The translations under genes and the position numbers were made by a program. The notes beneath the pieces were generated by a model, which worked only from the letters and a program-made list of their open reading frames with translations, was not told the origin of the DNA and ran no database searches. From Augochlora pura (Eukaryota; Arthropoda; Insecta; Hymenoptera; Halictidae): a stretch of 64,000 nt of DNA. Shown in pieces: positions 51,996 through 62,537 of the stretch (its first letter is position 1; each line of letters opens with the position of its first letter). The stretch covers positions 8,758,046 to 8,822,045 of the forward strand of contig NC_135775.1 in assembly GCF_028453695.1 (NCBI RefSeq). The letters are read 5' to 3'.

Positions 51996-52100
51996 ATGAT
52001 CACAGACGTGCAACTGGCTGTTTTCTGCAACCTCCTCGGCGCAACATTATTTTGTTTGGTGTTCCTCTTCCACTACATCAATGCGAATTACTCAAAATGA
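51996..52100 (+). CDS. OST4: OST4, 34-residue subunit of oligosaccharyltransferase
   Basis: A complete 34-codon ORF: ATG at 51996, TGA at 52098-52100. It begins MITDVQLAVFCNLLGATLF, matching the MITDVQLAxFxNxLG start of eukaryotic Ost4, and continues as one hydrophobic membrane helix ending in HYINANYSK. Ost4 is a single-pass ER membrane microprotein that stabilises the catalytic STT3 subunit of the oligosaccharyltransferase complex during N-glycosylation. The length equals the family norm (about 36). An acceptor-like TTTTAG ends immediately before the ATG, and a donor-like AAGGTAATA lies at 51871, so a 5' UTR exon with an intron of about 120 bases is plausible. AATAAA at 52261-52266 could end the transcript. 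PRRC1 begins 569 bases downstream on the same strand. Confidence 0.9.
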   Translation: MITDVQLAVFCNLLGATLFCLVFLFHYINANYSK

Positions 52101-52260
52101 AGAAAAAACGCATTGCATATTTTTAATATAACCCTAACCACGTCATCAGATGTTTTCACACGTACAAATGGAGTTGCGTATCTATATGCTGTATTTGAAG
52201 TCGAACGAACGATGTGAACCATATAAATGGATCTTCATTTTATAAATACATACCGCATTA

Positions 52261-52266
52261 AATAAA
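52261..52266 (+). terminator. OST4 polyadenylation signal
   Basis: AATAAA 160 bases after the OST4 stop. Confidence 0.5.
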
Positions 52267-52668
52267 TGCAACCTTATTTCTTTATTTCCCTTTACATTCA
52301 TTATTAAATTATAAAACTCGCTACTATGGAATAGCGTGCAAACTATTAGTATAAAAATGTACAACGGTATTAGGATTAGCAACATACAACTTTATTTAAT
52401 TTTACATAATATTATTTACCCTTTACCAATTGGGAACGAACGTAAAAGATAACAGTATGTACAAATAACATAAAATAACAGTTCTACGTGTCACTATTAT
52501 TTCCTACCTTCAGACAATATAATACATCACGAAGTTAGCTCACTATAGTACGTAATTCTATATGTCAAACGTACTTACAGTCGTTCGCATTCACACACTT
52601 TCATATAGAAAATTTACCATATAGATTTTGGATTTCTTACGTGCAAAATTTCGGTAAGTTAGCCAGCA

Positions 52669-54989
52669 ATGACAGACGATTCCAATGGGGAATCCACATT
52701 CGAATTTGTTGAGAGGAAGACGGATGATTCTTCTACATCTGGAGAAACCGTGAAGACAGGTAAGGCAGAAGGCAAAACATAAACACTTGCGTATCTGTCA
52801 AATATTACTTCCTCATATAAAACGCCTGAGGTTACTTAAATAATTTCTTGTCATTTTATGTATGATATCAAAAAATTGACGAATGTAACAGAAAAGGTGT
52901 AACATTGGAAAATATATAGGATATAAAGAAAGTAACAAAAATTGAATTCGGGAACTTATTTCGTAATATCTACAAGATGTCGCGATTAATTTGCATTAGA
53001 TTACATAGGTCACGAAATGTGATATAATTCATTACTCATTGGCGACTATTCTATAAGAATAGAAAATATTAATTCGGTGAAAGTATAAAAATTCGTCATT
53101 GTGAACATTTGCTAATCTACTTAATTCTTGGAGATGACAAATACCATTATTTTCAGATTCCTTTAGCAGCTTATCATCATCTACTTCTTTGTTGATGCCA
53201 ATAAGCTTATCAACATCTGCAGGAAATTTATTATCATCTATAGCTCCGCCTAGTGCTTTGCCAAGCTTTATTTCAAATTCTGCAACATCATTATCAGAAA
53301 ATCCTGTTGTACAAAACAAACAAGAATCTTCTAAATCAATTTTAAATGCTCCGCCTAAGGCTTTACAGCAGGAAATTCAACAAGTAACCACAACTCCTGT
53401 TGCAACTCAGCCTCAGCAAAATGTACAAAATGCACCGCAAGCAGAGAGCCCGATACAAGATTTAGGAATGATAGGTGGTGGTCTATTCTCCTGGGTCAAG
53501 GAAAATGTAGTAAACAGCAACGTTTTAAGCATAGTTGCTGAAAAAGCAAAGAACAGCGTCAACACTATGATCACAACATTGGACCCTCAGATGCGTGAGT
53601 TCATTTGTAAGTAAGAATGCTACTAATCCTGTCATGCAAGTAAAAAATCTTTTAAATTTTCTCTGTGCATAAATTTGTTGATAATACTAACACTTTGCAT
53701 GTTGAGTTTCTACTTTGAATGTGTGTCAGTGTCTATATAATTATGTTATTGCATCATAACTGATGGGATGTATATATATATGCAGTTCTATTTTTGGACA
53801 AACTACTAGCCAAACTTAATTCAGTGAACTGTACTACACTATATCTGAACTGTCAATTAAGATATAAAAAGTTGAAGATTTTTTTATGTAATGAATGTTG
53901 TATTTATGTTTAATTTATAAACTGATACAAGGTATGTGTCTTGTGTACGTGTTACTATGACAGAATTCCATGTGTAAGAAAAAGGCTGTGTACAGAAGTG
54001 AAAGGGAAATCAATTTTGTAATTTGCTATGAAATGTAGCAATAACAATATCATCTTGTGACACAAATGACAATACGTGTGAAATATTTTTGTATCAACGT
54101 GTGCCATTAAAAATATCATTATTGCTTTGGAGAAACAAGTTCGAGGAAGTGAATATACGTTCTGCACTATCTGCGTATGAATGCAAACAATTTTTTAGTG
54201 GTTGTGCAATATGTTAGTCAATGTACATTCATACATGCAGGCCCTGTTAAAAATATACATTTCAGATTCTGGTGGTGATGTAGAGATCATAGTTGCTTCT
54301 GAAAAAGACGTGAAGATAAGTCCTGTACGTCAAGCTTTTCAGACAGTGTTTGGAAAAGCAACAGTTACGTGAGTAATAAACAAAAAATATTGGTTAAAAG
54401 TTTAAGTCAAGATGTCGTTGATAACATAAAATTGATCATGTTATAGAGGTATTGCAGTTGAAAGTTCAAACATTGCCGCACAACCAGTTGGTTTTGCAGC
54501 CGGTGTAAAAGGAGCAGAAACAAAGATTAATTCAGCGCGAAACATTCCATCCATTCCAAACGACATACCGATAGTTGCCGTGGAAAACTTTTTACTGGAA
54601 GTTGGTGAAGATAAATGGTTCGATTTAGGGGTGGTATTGCTCGATGATCCTAAGCGTAAACTCAAATTTCATACGTTCACGCAAATGACGCCAGTGCCAA
54701 CTGAAATGGTAACAATGGCACAAGAAGCCACACCCACAGATTATCCTCCGGAATGGTCTGGATTAGCAGTTACTATTGATAGTTTGATAGCAAATGATCT
54801 ACAGGTTCGTTTTATAGTTTTCTAAGAGACTACGAAGTTAAACTGGTTGCTTTCATAACGAACATATATTTTAAGGTTTCTCAGAACGAATGGCATCATG
54901 TCATTAGCGGTGTTGCTAAACGGGACATTATACTTTTAGCAGCTCAATCACTGGCTGGAATATACAAGAATGCCATTGATCCTGTGTAA
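52669..54989 (+). CDS. PRRC1: PRRC1 homologue, Golgi-associated proline-rich coiled-coil protein
   Basis: Five exons: 52669-52759, 53157-53606, 54266-54368, 54447-54804, 54876-54989, phase-consistent, 371 residues, start MTDDSNGESTFEFVERK, stop TAA. Exon 2 carries a low-complexity Ser/Pro/Gln region, then the diagnostic GGLFSWVKENVVNSN and NSVNTMITTLDPQM. Exons 3-5 hold the conserved C-terminal domain: SGGDVEIIVAS, QPVGFAAGVKGAE, NFLLEVGEDKWFD, WSGLAVTI and AAQSLAGIYK, each aligning with what I recall of vertebrate PRRC1 (about 445 residues; here the proline-rich part is shorter). In mammals PRRC1 is linked to the Golgi/ER exit sites and PKA regulation; here this is inferred by family. I took the second of two possible donors for exon 2 (GTAAGT at 53607 rather than GTGAGT at 53595) because it restores five residues expected before SGG. 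The exon 4 donor GTTCGT is weak. Confidence 0.9.
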
Positions 54990-55030
54990 ACTTTTACACG
55001 CAATTTCTTATTGTCGTGCGTTTTTTTGTA

Positions 55031-55036
55031 AATAAA
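55031..55036 (+). terminator. PRRC1 polyadenylation signal
   Basis: AATAAA 42 bases after the stop codon; a second AATAAA-like hexamer follows at about 55063. Confidence 0.65.
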
Positions 55037-55797
55037 ACTTCTCTAATTTATAAGATCTTTAAATAAATATATCAAGATTAATTTCTTAGATCTATAATTC
55101 TAACAGTTTTGATATGTATTGTTTAAATCAAGAACCTAACTGTTTCAACGACGTATTTACTAAATGACTAATCATAAATCAAAGTGTATTTTAATTATGT
55201 CTTGTAATGTGTACAAAAAGCTCCATAAAATTAAGAAAACGAAATATATTCGCAAATAAATTTGGTACATAGAAGGTGCTTAATTATTTAATTGTGATAT
55301 TAATATACACAAAGTTATGTGCATATTTATACACATTGTTATGTAATTCTATGATTTAAATGAAACCTCATAATTTTTTAGTATAAATTATTCTAGTAAT
55401 TATTGGGTGTGTCTAAGAAAGTAATTCAATAAAGATGTTCTGTTTCTCAAATTTATCTTTAATTTCTTGATGTTTTTTTCCAATACGAGTACATTGCTGA
55501 TTTTTTATCGTTATCAATTTCGAAATTCGTCCATTGTGTGAGAACATTAATAAAAATATAAGACTACTTTTAATTAAAAAGCAATGTAAAAATCACAATT
55601 TCTTATTATTCCTGCGTTCATGTAAGAAATCGGCAGAATGTTGCCACAATAAAAGTAACAATTAAGTCTTCATCTGATGCTGATATGCTAAAAACGTAAA
55701 GCCACTTCGATGTTAATAGTGTGGCAATGCTTAGTTAAATAAATGTACAAAATATTCCTCCCTGCGCTAGCATACGTAGTTTTCATTATAATTACAA

Positions 55798-55803
55798 TTT
55801 ATT
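55798..55803 (-). terminator. eEF2 polyadenylation signal
   Basis: AATAAA on minus about 158 bases after the eEF2 stop. The two convergent transcripts would then end about 760 bases apart. Confidence 0.55.
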
Positions 55804-55960
55804 ATCTTCCTTTTCCATATTTATAATCGTGTGTTTTCTTCACGGTTCTTTGCGCAAAACAAAGTTCATAATAAACCGATGCAGTTGTATACGGCTCGAG
55901 CGATATTAATTGAATTACAATATTTAAATAGATATTTAAATATGGTGCGCGAATCTATGG

Positions 55961-58900
55961 TTACAATTTGTCAAGGTATGCATTCAAGTCTGGGAGACCT
56001 TCTTTCAATCCCTTCCTCTTACGTGTTTCCTGCAAGAAAAAAGTTATTTTGAATTAGCGGTTAAATGTAAATACTGAAAAGAAAAATATTTTTGTCTGTT
56101 TCCCTATTCAGGTAAACCAGGACATACCACTGGCTTGCCAAAACTAAAAAACAATTTCTTTTCCACGAGGTTAAAAATGGTAATGTAATTTATATTAACC
56201 ATTACCACCAGTTATGAACGTGGCTGTAAAATATTTTTCAGAATAATATTTACCTGCACGACTTGATACGGTCTGGTATTAAGTTCCATTGGGTTTCCAG
56301 GTAAGATTTGCCAATGGTCGAATACACACTGTGGGAAAGCTTGTCCTCCGGTATTAGAACGCAAGTCGGCAGTAAAGCCAAAGGACTCGTTTACTGGAAG
56401 ATATGCCTTAACTACAAACATAGGTGTACCAGCAACCTGTTGTTCTTCGAATACGTGTCCTCTTCTGCGATTGAGCACACCGTAAATACCACCAACAGCA
56501 ACCTCTGGACACTAAAATGAATTCAATGAAGAATTAATAAACTAGATAAAATAATAAATTAGATAATAAGTAAAAAATAGTTGAACTATTCTGTATGAAA
56601 TTGTTTAATGAGAAAGTCGAATTTACCTGAATTTCACACAAGTAAACAGGCTCCATAAGACGAGGAGAGGCAGTGAGGAGACAAGCGTAAAGACAACGTC
56701 TTGTGGTAGGTATAATTTGACCACCACCTCTGTGAATAGCATCAGCGTGTAATGTTACATCGTGAATATTGAAGCGAACACCTCTCAAATTTTCTTCCGA
56801 AAGAACACCCTGTAATATAACGAACATTTAATTAGCAACTTTTTCGAAAGACAGATATTATAAGGATTATTTATTTTGATACAATACATACTTCTTTCGT
56901 AGCCCACTGGAATCCAGCAACAACGGAATCCTTAATTTCATTAAGGTACTGCACTCCCTTCGAACAATCAATGATGATGTTGGGTCCAGTTCCATCAGGT
57001 CCAAAGCACCAGATCTTTCTAGCTTCAGTTACGTCGTAATCGTACTTCTCACTCAAGTAACGGGCACGTACTTTGAAGTCGTCTCTTGGGTTCACCTCAC
57101 CCTATAAGAATTATAAAAAATAAGTAAATGAAGATATATATTAATATTACTTTCTCACACAAATGAAACGTACATTATCGATATCCTCAGCAAGTCCATC
57201 AGGCATGGGACACGCCATCATGAACAAACGATTATGTTTATTGGGCGATTTCGAAAGACACAATTGATTCGATTGTTCCGAAATGGTTTCTCTGTAAGAG
57301 ACAACGGGGTCAGATTTCTTGATGGGTATGCAAGCGTGATCCTCTTCCAAATCTTTCAAACAGATTTCAAGATGAAGTTCACCAGCACCCGCAATGATGT
57401 ATTCGCCAGATTCTTCGATGATACATTGTACCATAGGATCAGATTTCGCCAAACGTTTAAGACCTGAACAAACAAATATCCTATTATTCAACGATATTCG
57501 GATAATTCGATAAGTAGAACTATAAATTTTAATTTTCAGAGTCTATACATAAAATCACGGATTCTCATAACCCAATGCTCTATATGTAGTTTCATCATTT
57601 TATAACAAAATTTGGATACCCATATTTCGAAGAAAAAATCTTATAGACGTACCTTCAGCCAACTTAGGCAAATCAGCCGGATTCTTGGGTTCAACAGCGA
57701 CACGCACAACAGGCGAGACCGAGAATTTCATGACTTTCATGTTGTGTGCTTCTTTGAACGTGGTAATGGTACCAGTCTTCACCAAGAACTGATCAACACC
57801 AACAAGACCACAAATATTACCTAGAGAAAGTAATAGATTGTTAGCATTATGTATAGAAAATTTAAAAACCATTGTGTTCTTAATTTTCAAAGTCAGTTGG
57901 CCGTTCTATTGTCTCTCAAGAAGTTTCGGTACAGGTCTGTGAGAACAATCATCATATTAACTACTACAAAACTTTGTGCCTTGATATTATGTTGCTTTAT
58001 AATTTTATTTACCAGAAGGCACATCTTCAATCGCTTCCACATAACGACCCATCATCAAAATTGTACGCTGAATAGCCTTTTCATACAAATCTTCTTTTTT
58101 GCCTGGTTGGAAGTTGGGCCCCATGATACGTGCTTTCATTCCAGTGCAAACTTTTCCAGAGAATACACGACCAAAAGCATAGAAACGGCCCTTATCGGAA
58201 GTCGGTACCATTTTTGAGACGTACATCATGAGTGGACCATTTGGATCACAGTTCTGAAAAGAAGATAATGTATAATACTAATTTCATAAACAAGTTGTAA
58301 TGGATTAAACTAGATAAGGCTGGCAGTCAGATACATGTCCAATCTTTCATTTATATCAGTACAGGTCTGTATTTATCATCATATGCGATAAGACCCACAG
58401 TGGACGGATTGAAAAAATGATAGAAAAGAAATATACCTTGATACCGATGGCAGCATCATCGTCAAGTGGACCTTCGTATAACATTTCCATACGGTACTTT
58501 TGAGCAGTGACAGGAGATGGCAAATGGATAGCAATCATCTGAAGTAAAGCTTCTCCAGCTGGCAACCACGTTCTCATGACAACCTAAAATTTAAAAAAAA
58601 AACTTTATATATATATTTAATATATTACAAATTACAGAAATATCTCCTTTCCACGTATTATCAGTACCTGCTCATATACTCAACAATAAAATTCTGAAGA
58701 GGTGTCAGAAAAATTAGAACAATCATCATTATATATTTTTTTATTCGAGTGATGCAGTAAATATCGAATTAACAAGTCTTACCTTCAAAAGAGCTTTTCC
58801 GTCCTTATCTTTGTCTTCGGGTTTCAAAACAATTCCTAATTTTTGTAACAGAGTATCTGCCTCTTCCTTTTTGTAGTTCATAATGCTATCAAATACCTGT

Positions 58901-61119
58901 TAATTAAAATTAAGATGGTATTAATTTACACATAGTAAAAGATTAATGGAAGAATGAATAACTTCTTTTACAATGCACTTACCTTGTAAATTGGATCTAA
59001 AACATACATGCAAAATGATCTCTTGTTGTCAGCTTCTCTTTGTTTACTCCATTTCTTTGCTTTGGGGTTAAAGAACGATTCTCCCCACAATCTTTTCATG
59101 AGCTTCACTACATCAATTTTGAATTTCTCGGCGTACATTTCAGAAAATTGTTTCAACGTGAACGCCCAACCATGAAGACCGGAACCGAAGCCGACAGATC
59201 CTCTGCTAGGATCTACCTATTTACAATGAACAACAGTATTATAATCAAAGTCTTAACATAAAGTGATAGAAAATATTTCACTTACTCGAACTTCACCCAT
59301 AGGGCCATCATCGTCAGAGTATGTGGCAATAATAACGTTAACGTTTTCAACAATACGTTGGAAAGTTTGATAAAGATCTTCGCTGTCAAGCTGAAGTTCC
59401 AACAGAGCTCTGTCCATCTTGTTCATGAACAATACAGGCTTAATACGCTCGGCAATGGCTTGGCGAAGTACAGTCTCGGTTTGTACACACACACCTTAAA
59501 AACATAGAAAAAATTAGTATGAACATTAAAATTAGGCATCATGATATGAATATATGAAAAATGTTTTGTTGTAGCAATTGTGTCGTAGCATGTTCGTAAC
59601 AGACATAAGGATAGAGGTCCACTAACAGCGTTTAAACACATTTGCTTTTAATGTCCTTCCATTGGTGCACGATCAACACTGTCCATGTGTATTAGTCAGA
59701 TAAACCAACTAATGCACTACAGAGCAACACTTGTTGTGCTGGAAGGAATTTCATGGAATTCAAAGAAAATAGCTATAAAATGCTTACCAGATACACAATC
59801 AACAACCACAAGGGCTCCATCAGTTACACGGAGAGCAGCTGTTACTTCACTGGAGAAATCTACGTGTCCAGGGGAATCGATCAAGTTGATCAAGAAACCC
59901 TTCTCTTCCTTGTCTCTTTGGTCAGGGTTTTCAATAAAAACTAAATCTTTCTCATCAAGGGCGAAATACATAGAAATGGCGCTGTAAAAATATGTTAACT
60001 ATTAGTTGAATGAAAAACGATTGCTTACAAGCATCTATAAGAAACTTACGTGGATTTAATTGTAATACAACGCTCCTGTTCATCTTTGCGCGTATCTGTG
60101 AATCTGGTCTCTCCAGCTTTGGCACCGGCGATAATACCAGCCTTAGACACAAGGGAGTCAGTCAAAGTTGACTTTCCATGATCAACGTGCGCTATGACAG
60201 ACATATTTCGGATGTTCTTCTTTTTGTCCATCATGGCACGTATCTCGTCCACCGTGAAGTTCACCTAAAATGGAAAGCCTTTTGTAAATATATATAATAT
60301 ATTCAAAAAATCACATAGTCAGCAATTGTAAGATGCAGTTGATCTTAGACACAATACTATCAAGATATTCACGAAGTCTAAACTTTAATATTAAAATAGT
60401 TATTTTTTTCAAAATTGTTCTGTTAAAATGTTTGATCGAAAAAAAGATTTTATAATTTTAATACTGACCATATTGAAAATAAAGCTTCGCAAATCTTGAT
60501 ATATATTATGGACGCGTATACGTTAGAATTTAGAACGAAATGAAATAACAGCTTCCCATGTGGACATATTTCTCCCCGTAGCGTCCGTCTTAGACCAATT
60601 CCTTAAAGCCTACAAGCTTTATCTTTTCTTCATTTTCTATATACATCGTGCGAGAGAATTTCGACGTGTTTTTCCATACGACAATAAATCGCTGGATGAT
60701 CTTCGTAAAGTTTCCAATGCACGAAGAATCGGTGAGAAAGAGTTTTTCACAAATATTCACAAGCATGCTGACTCGCATCAAGAGCTCGACAAAGCTCCAT
60801 GACACGTTGCCTCCTGAACGGGGTACGAAACATATTTGTACACCGAGCATCGACAATTCTGAGCCATTCCTACGGAAAATTCTCAGGATTGTTCCAGCGG
60901 AATATCCACAGAGCGGTCAGAGATCTTTGCTCCGGTAAATCCGTCGCGAGCCTCGAAATTCGTCCTCGAAAAGAGTTGCGCAATCCCAAGTAATCCGCCA
61001 GTTTTCAATTTTCCCGAACCCGGGTGACACTGGTACTTCAAAAATATTCGCACCTCTGCACTCCACATACCGTACAGATCAACGCGTTCGTAATGCTTTT
61101 CGACGATCATACGTACCAT
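55961..61119 (-). CDS. eEF2: Eukaryotic translation elongation factor 2 (complete, 14 coding exons)
   Basis: Exons in transcript order: 61119-61117 (ATG only), 60264-60050, 59981-59788, 59494-59286, 59216-58983, 58896-58783, 58583-58437, 58253-58013, 57820-57653, 57463-57174, 57101-56892, 56809-56627, 56511-56254, 56029-55961 (TAA). The total is 844 residues, the usual eEF2 length. GTPase motifs: AHVDHGKS (P-loop), RFTDTRKDE with the eEF2-kinase threonine, DSPGH, NKMD. The diphthamide histidine sits in DAIHRGGGQ; the C terminus is LNAYLDKL. eEF2 moves tRNAs and mRNA through the ribosome with GTP hydrolysis in the cytosol. Human EEF2 likewise ends exon 1 right after ATG. I chose the ATG at 61117-61119 (AAAATG then GTACGT donor, 75 bases below a TCT initiator); an ATG at 60469-60471 followed by GTCAGT is a weaker alternative, giving the same protein. 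Several introns carry snoRNA candidates. Confidence 0.96.
56094..56223 (-). ncRNA. Candidate box H/ACA snoRNA in eEF2 intron 13
   Basis: On minus: hairpin 1 (56223-56163) closed by CCACG/CGTGG with upper stem GGTAATG/CATTACC, leaving an internal loop resembling a pseudouridylation pocket. H box AAAAGA at 56162-56157. Hairpin 2 contains CCAG/CTGG and a GTTTT/GAAAC lower stem, then ACA (56099-56097) three bases from the proposed 3' end. The length of 130 nt is typical. Target not determined. Confidence 0.5.
57532..57602 (-). ncRNA. Candidate box C/D snoRNA in eEF2 intron 9
   Basis: On minus: C box ATGATGA (57598-57592), D CTGA (57539-57536), C to D 63 nt, a C'-like TTATGAGAA in between, no clear D'. 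Flanks AAATTTTG and AAATTAAAATTT can pair outside the boxes. The guide before D (ATGTATAGACT) could not be matched to a remembered rRNA or snRNA sequence, so only box architecture and host intron support it. Confidence 0.45.
57889..57959 (-). ncRNA. Candidate box C/D snoRNA in eEF2 intron 8 (same 18S guide)
   Basis: On minus: C box ATGATGA (57955-57949), degenerate D' CCGA (57929-57926), C'-like TTGAGAGA, D CTGA (57896-57893), C to D 63 nt. It repeats the intron 7 antisense element and extends it: TCACAGACCTGT gives 12 perfect pairs with 18S ACAGGTCTGTGA, in the same register to D'. A second element, AGAACGGCCA just before D, matches 18S TGGCCGTTCT over 10 nt. The terminal stem is poor. Probably a paralogue of the intron 7 RNA, or convergent on its target. 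Confidence 0.62.
58323..58386 (-). ncRNA. Candidate box C/D snoRNA in eEF2 intron 7 (18S guide)
   Basis: On minus: C box ATGATGA (58382-58376), D' CTGA (58359-58356), a C'-like AATGAAAGA, D CTGA (58330-58327), C to D 56 nt. A short GCA/TGC terminal stem flanks the boxes. The element before D' (ACAGACCTGTA) is complementary to 18S rRNA ACAGGTCTGT near helix 41; the fifth base before D' pairs with the first G of GG, which I believe is human Gm1447. The D guide AGATTGGACATGTAT has no confident target. Confidence 0.62.
58657..58733 (-). ncRNA. Candidate box C/D snoRNA in eEF2 intron 6
   Basis: On minus: C box ATGATGA (58729-58723), D' CTGA (58708-58705), D CTGA (58664-58661), C to D 69 nt. The 10 nt before D' (TCTAATTTTT) are complementary to 18S rRNA AAAAATTAGA as I recall that sequence; the fifth nucleotide upstream of D' pairs with an A, the geometry for 2'-O-methylation. 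In human rRNA this may correspond to the U36-guided Am668 site. The terminal stem is weak. The D guide has no target I can name. Confidence 0.55.
59567..59746 (-). ncRNA. Candidate box H/ACA snoRNA in eEF2 intron 3
   Basis: On minus the intron folds as two hairpins. Hairpin 1 (59746-59655) is closed by CCTTCCA with TGGAAGG and has an upper stem ATTAGT/ACTAAT. An H box ACATTA follows. Hairpin 2 is closed by AGCAAATGTG with CACAATTGCT (nine of ten pairs) and is followed at once by ACA (59572-59570) and three more bases. This is the hairpin-hinge-hairpin-tail pattern of pseudouridylation guides; 180 nt is long for an insect example. Target not determined. Confidence 0.5.
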
Positions 61120-61188
61120 TTTGGATGTTGTCCGATTTCCGTTGGCCTGGTCAGAAATATACGTGCACCAACAATGGCGGACTCCCTG

Positions 61189-61196
61189 GGAAAGAA
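61189..61196 (-). promoter_or_regulatory. TCT-type polypyrimidine initiator proposed for eEF2
   Basis: On minus the sequence reads TTCTTTCC, fitting the YYCTTTYY TCT initiator that fly ribosomal-protein and translation-factor genes use in place of Inr. The C at 61194 would be the start site, giving a 75-base 5' UTR that ends in AAAATG directly before the intron donor. The position relative to the start codon is the main support; no transcript data were available. Confidence 0.5.
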
Positions 61197-62258
61197 CACG
61201 AGTTTCGTGAAAGGGACGAACGAACGTTGCACGCACGGCAGAGGGAGCCGCTTGTCGCGCGTATGTCGTGACGTGCACAGGACCAATTGGAATTTTATGA
61301 TCCCTACCACGTGGCCGAATATGCGCACGCACATTACACGCGACATTGCGATTTTAAACGCAATCCGTTATTATCTGATGCATGAGGATGTACAATAAGG
61401 AATGTACATAAAGTTGCATAGATCGCGGCAACTGTTGCATTCAATTTTGCAATTCAAATGATATCGATGAAAAATACTAGAATCGAAAAAGACTTATCTA
61501 TTATTACTATAACCTGTTATCATTATGATTAATGAGTTCACAGATACAACATAGTGAAGGCAATTGTACATATGTACTAACTTAAAAGGAGACCAAAGGG
61601 TGGTGGTGGTGGTGGTGGTGAAAGAGAAGATAAAATGGAATGGTTACGAAATAATCGCTACGGACACTGATACATTTATCGCTAATGTCTTATTCTTCTG
61701 ATAGTCAACAATGAACTCATACAAAATATTACGTTCAATTATTAACCGCATTTCTATATCTTCTGTTATAGGCAAACATGTGTATAAACGACACGTTATA
61801 CATATTGCGTTGAGTAATAAACGACATCCTCCTTCTTAAATCTATGTTAATTAAAAACACACTTTATAATCGGAACTCATGAATTAGAAACCATTTCGAT
61901 ATTTCATTTACAGAACTAGAGCAGGAATCATTTATGTTTCATCGCAATAATTTCATCTCACTATGAAAATAGTGCACTTTCTTGCATAACACTCAATATT
62001 GAGGACATTTCTGCCCGTGCAATGGACGTTGCATCTACTTATTATTTATGTACAAACTAGACACTAGACTATGAAACGATTACACAACTACATAATACAA
62101 ATATTATCAAAAAGTTGGTAAAAAAGAAAATAGACGAAATTATTCGCTTTCTTGAAAACAGAAAGAAAAGTGTTACCAATTACAACTGTAACTTCTTCTC
62201 TATATACATGCACCTGTGCAATGCGTTTTTATAGTAAGATACAACAATCATATAATGA
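61197..62258. other. Spacer between eEF2 promoter and zinc-finger gene 3' end
   Basis: CpG-rich up to about 61340 (probable eEF2 promoter), then AT-rich with the GGT repeat. Confidence 0.5.
61600..61620. repeat. GGT trinucleotide repeat
   Basis: Seven GGT units between the eEF2 promoter and the zinc-finger gene 3' end. A related GGT/GAT run lies at 32243-32275. Confidence 0.9.
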
Positions 62259-62264
62259 TTTATT
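62259..62264 (-). terminator. Possible polyadenylation signal of the ZNF474-like gene
   Basis: AATAAA on minus 275 bases after the stop; other AT-rich alternatives exist. Confidence 0.4.
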
Positions 62265-62537
62265 TACATTGCTTAGGATATGGAGAAGATCGCGTCTGTC
62301 GTCAATGTACTCAATAGAGTATTGAAATACTCTACACGACGTGTACAACATGTTCTTTCTTCCTGCGATACATAACTAATGTTAAAAAATTAAAACGTGA
62401 TTCTCCTACCATCGATTTGAAGAAAGAATTGTCTTACAATGAAAGGTAATTCAAGAATTTCCAATCCGAGGATCACCAGAGTCTCAAATTAATTCTTTCT
62501 TCATATCGGCTATAATCATTTTTGAAGCAGTGTAGTT

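Noticed and set aside
60469..60471. Alternative eEF2 start ATG followed by GTCAGT
   Set aside because: Would also give M|VNFTV, but the donor is weaker and no TCT initiator precedes it; the ATG at 61117-61119 fits better. Kept as an alternative.
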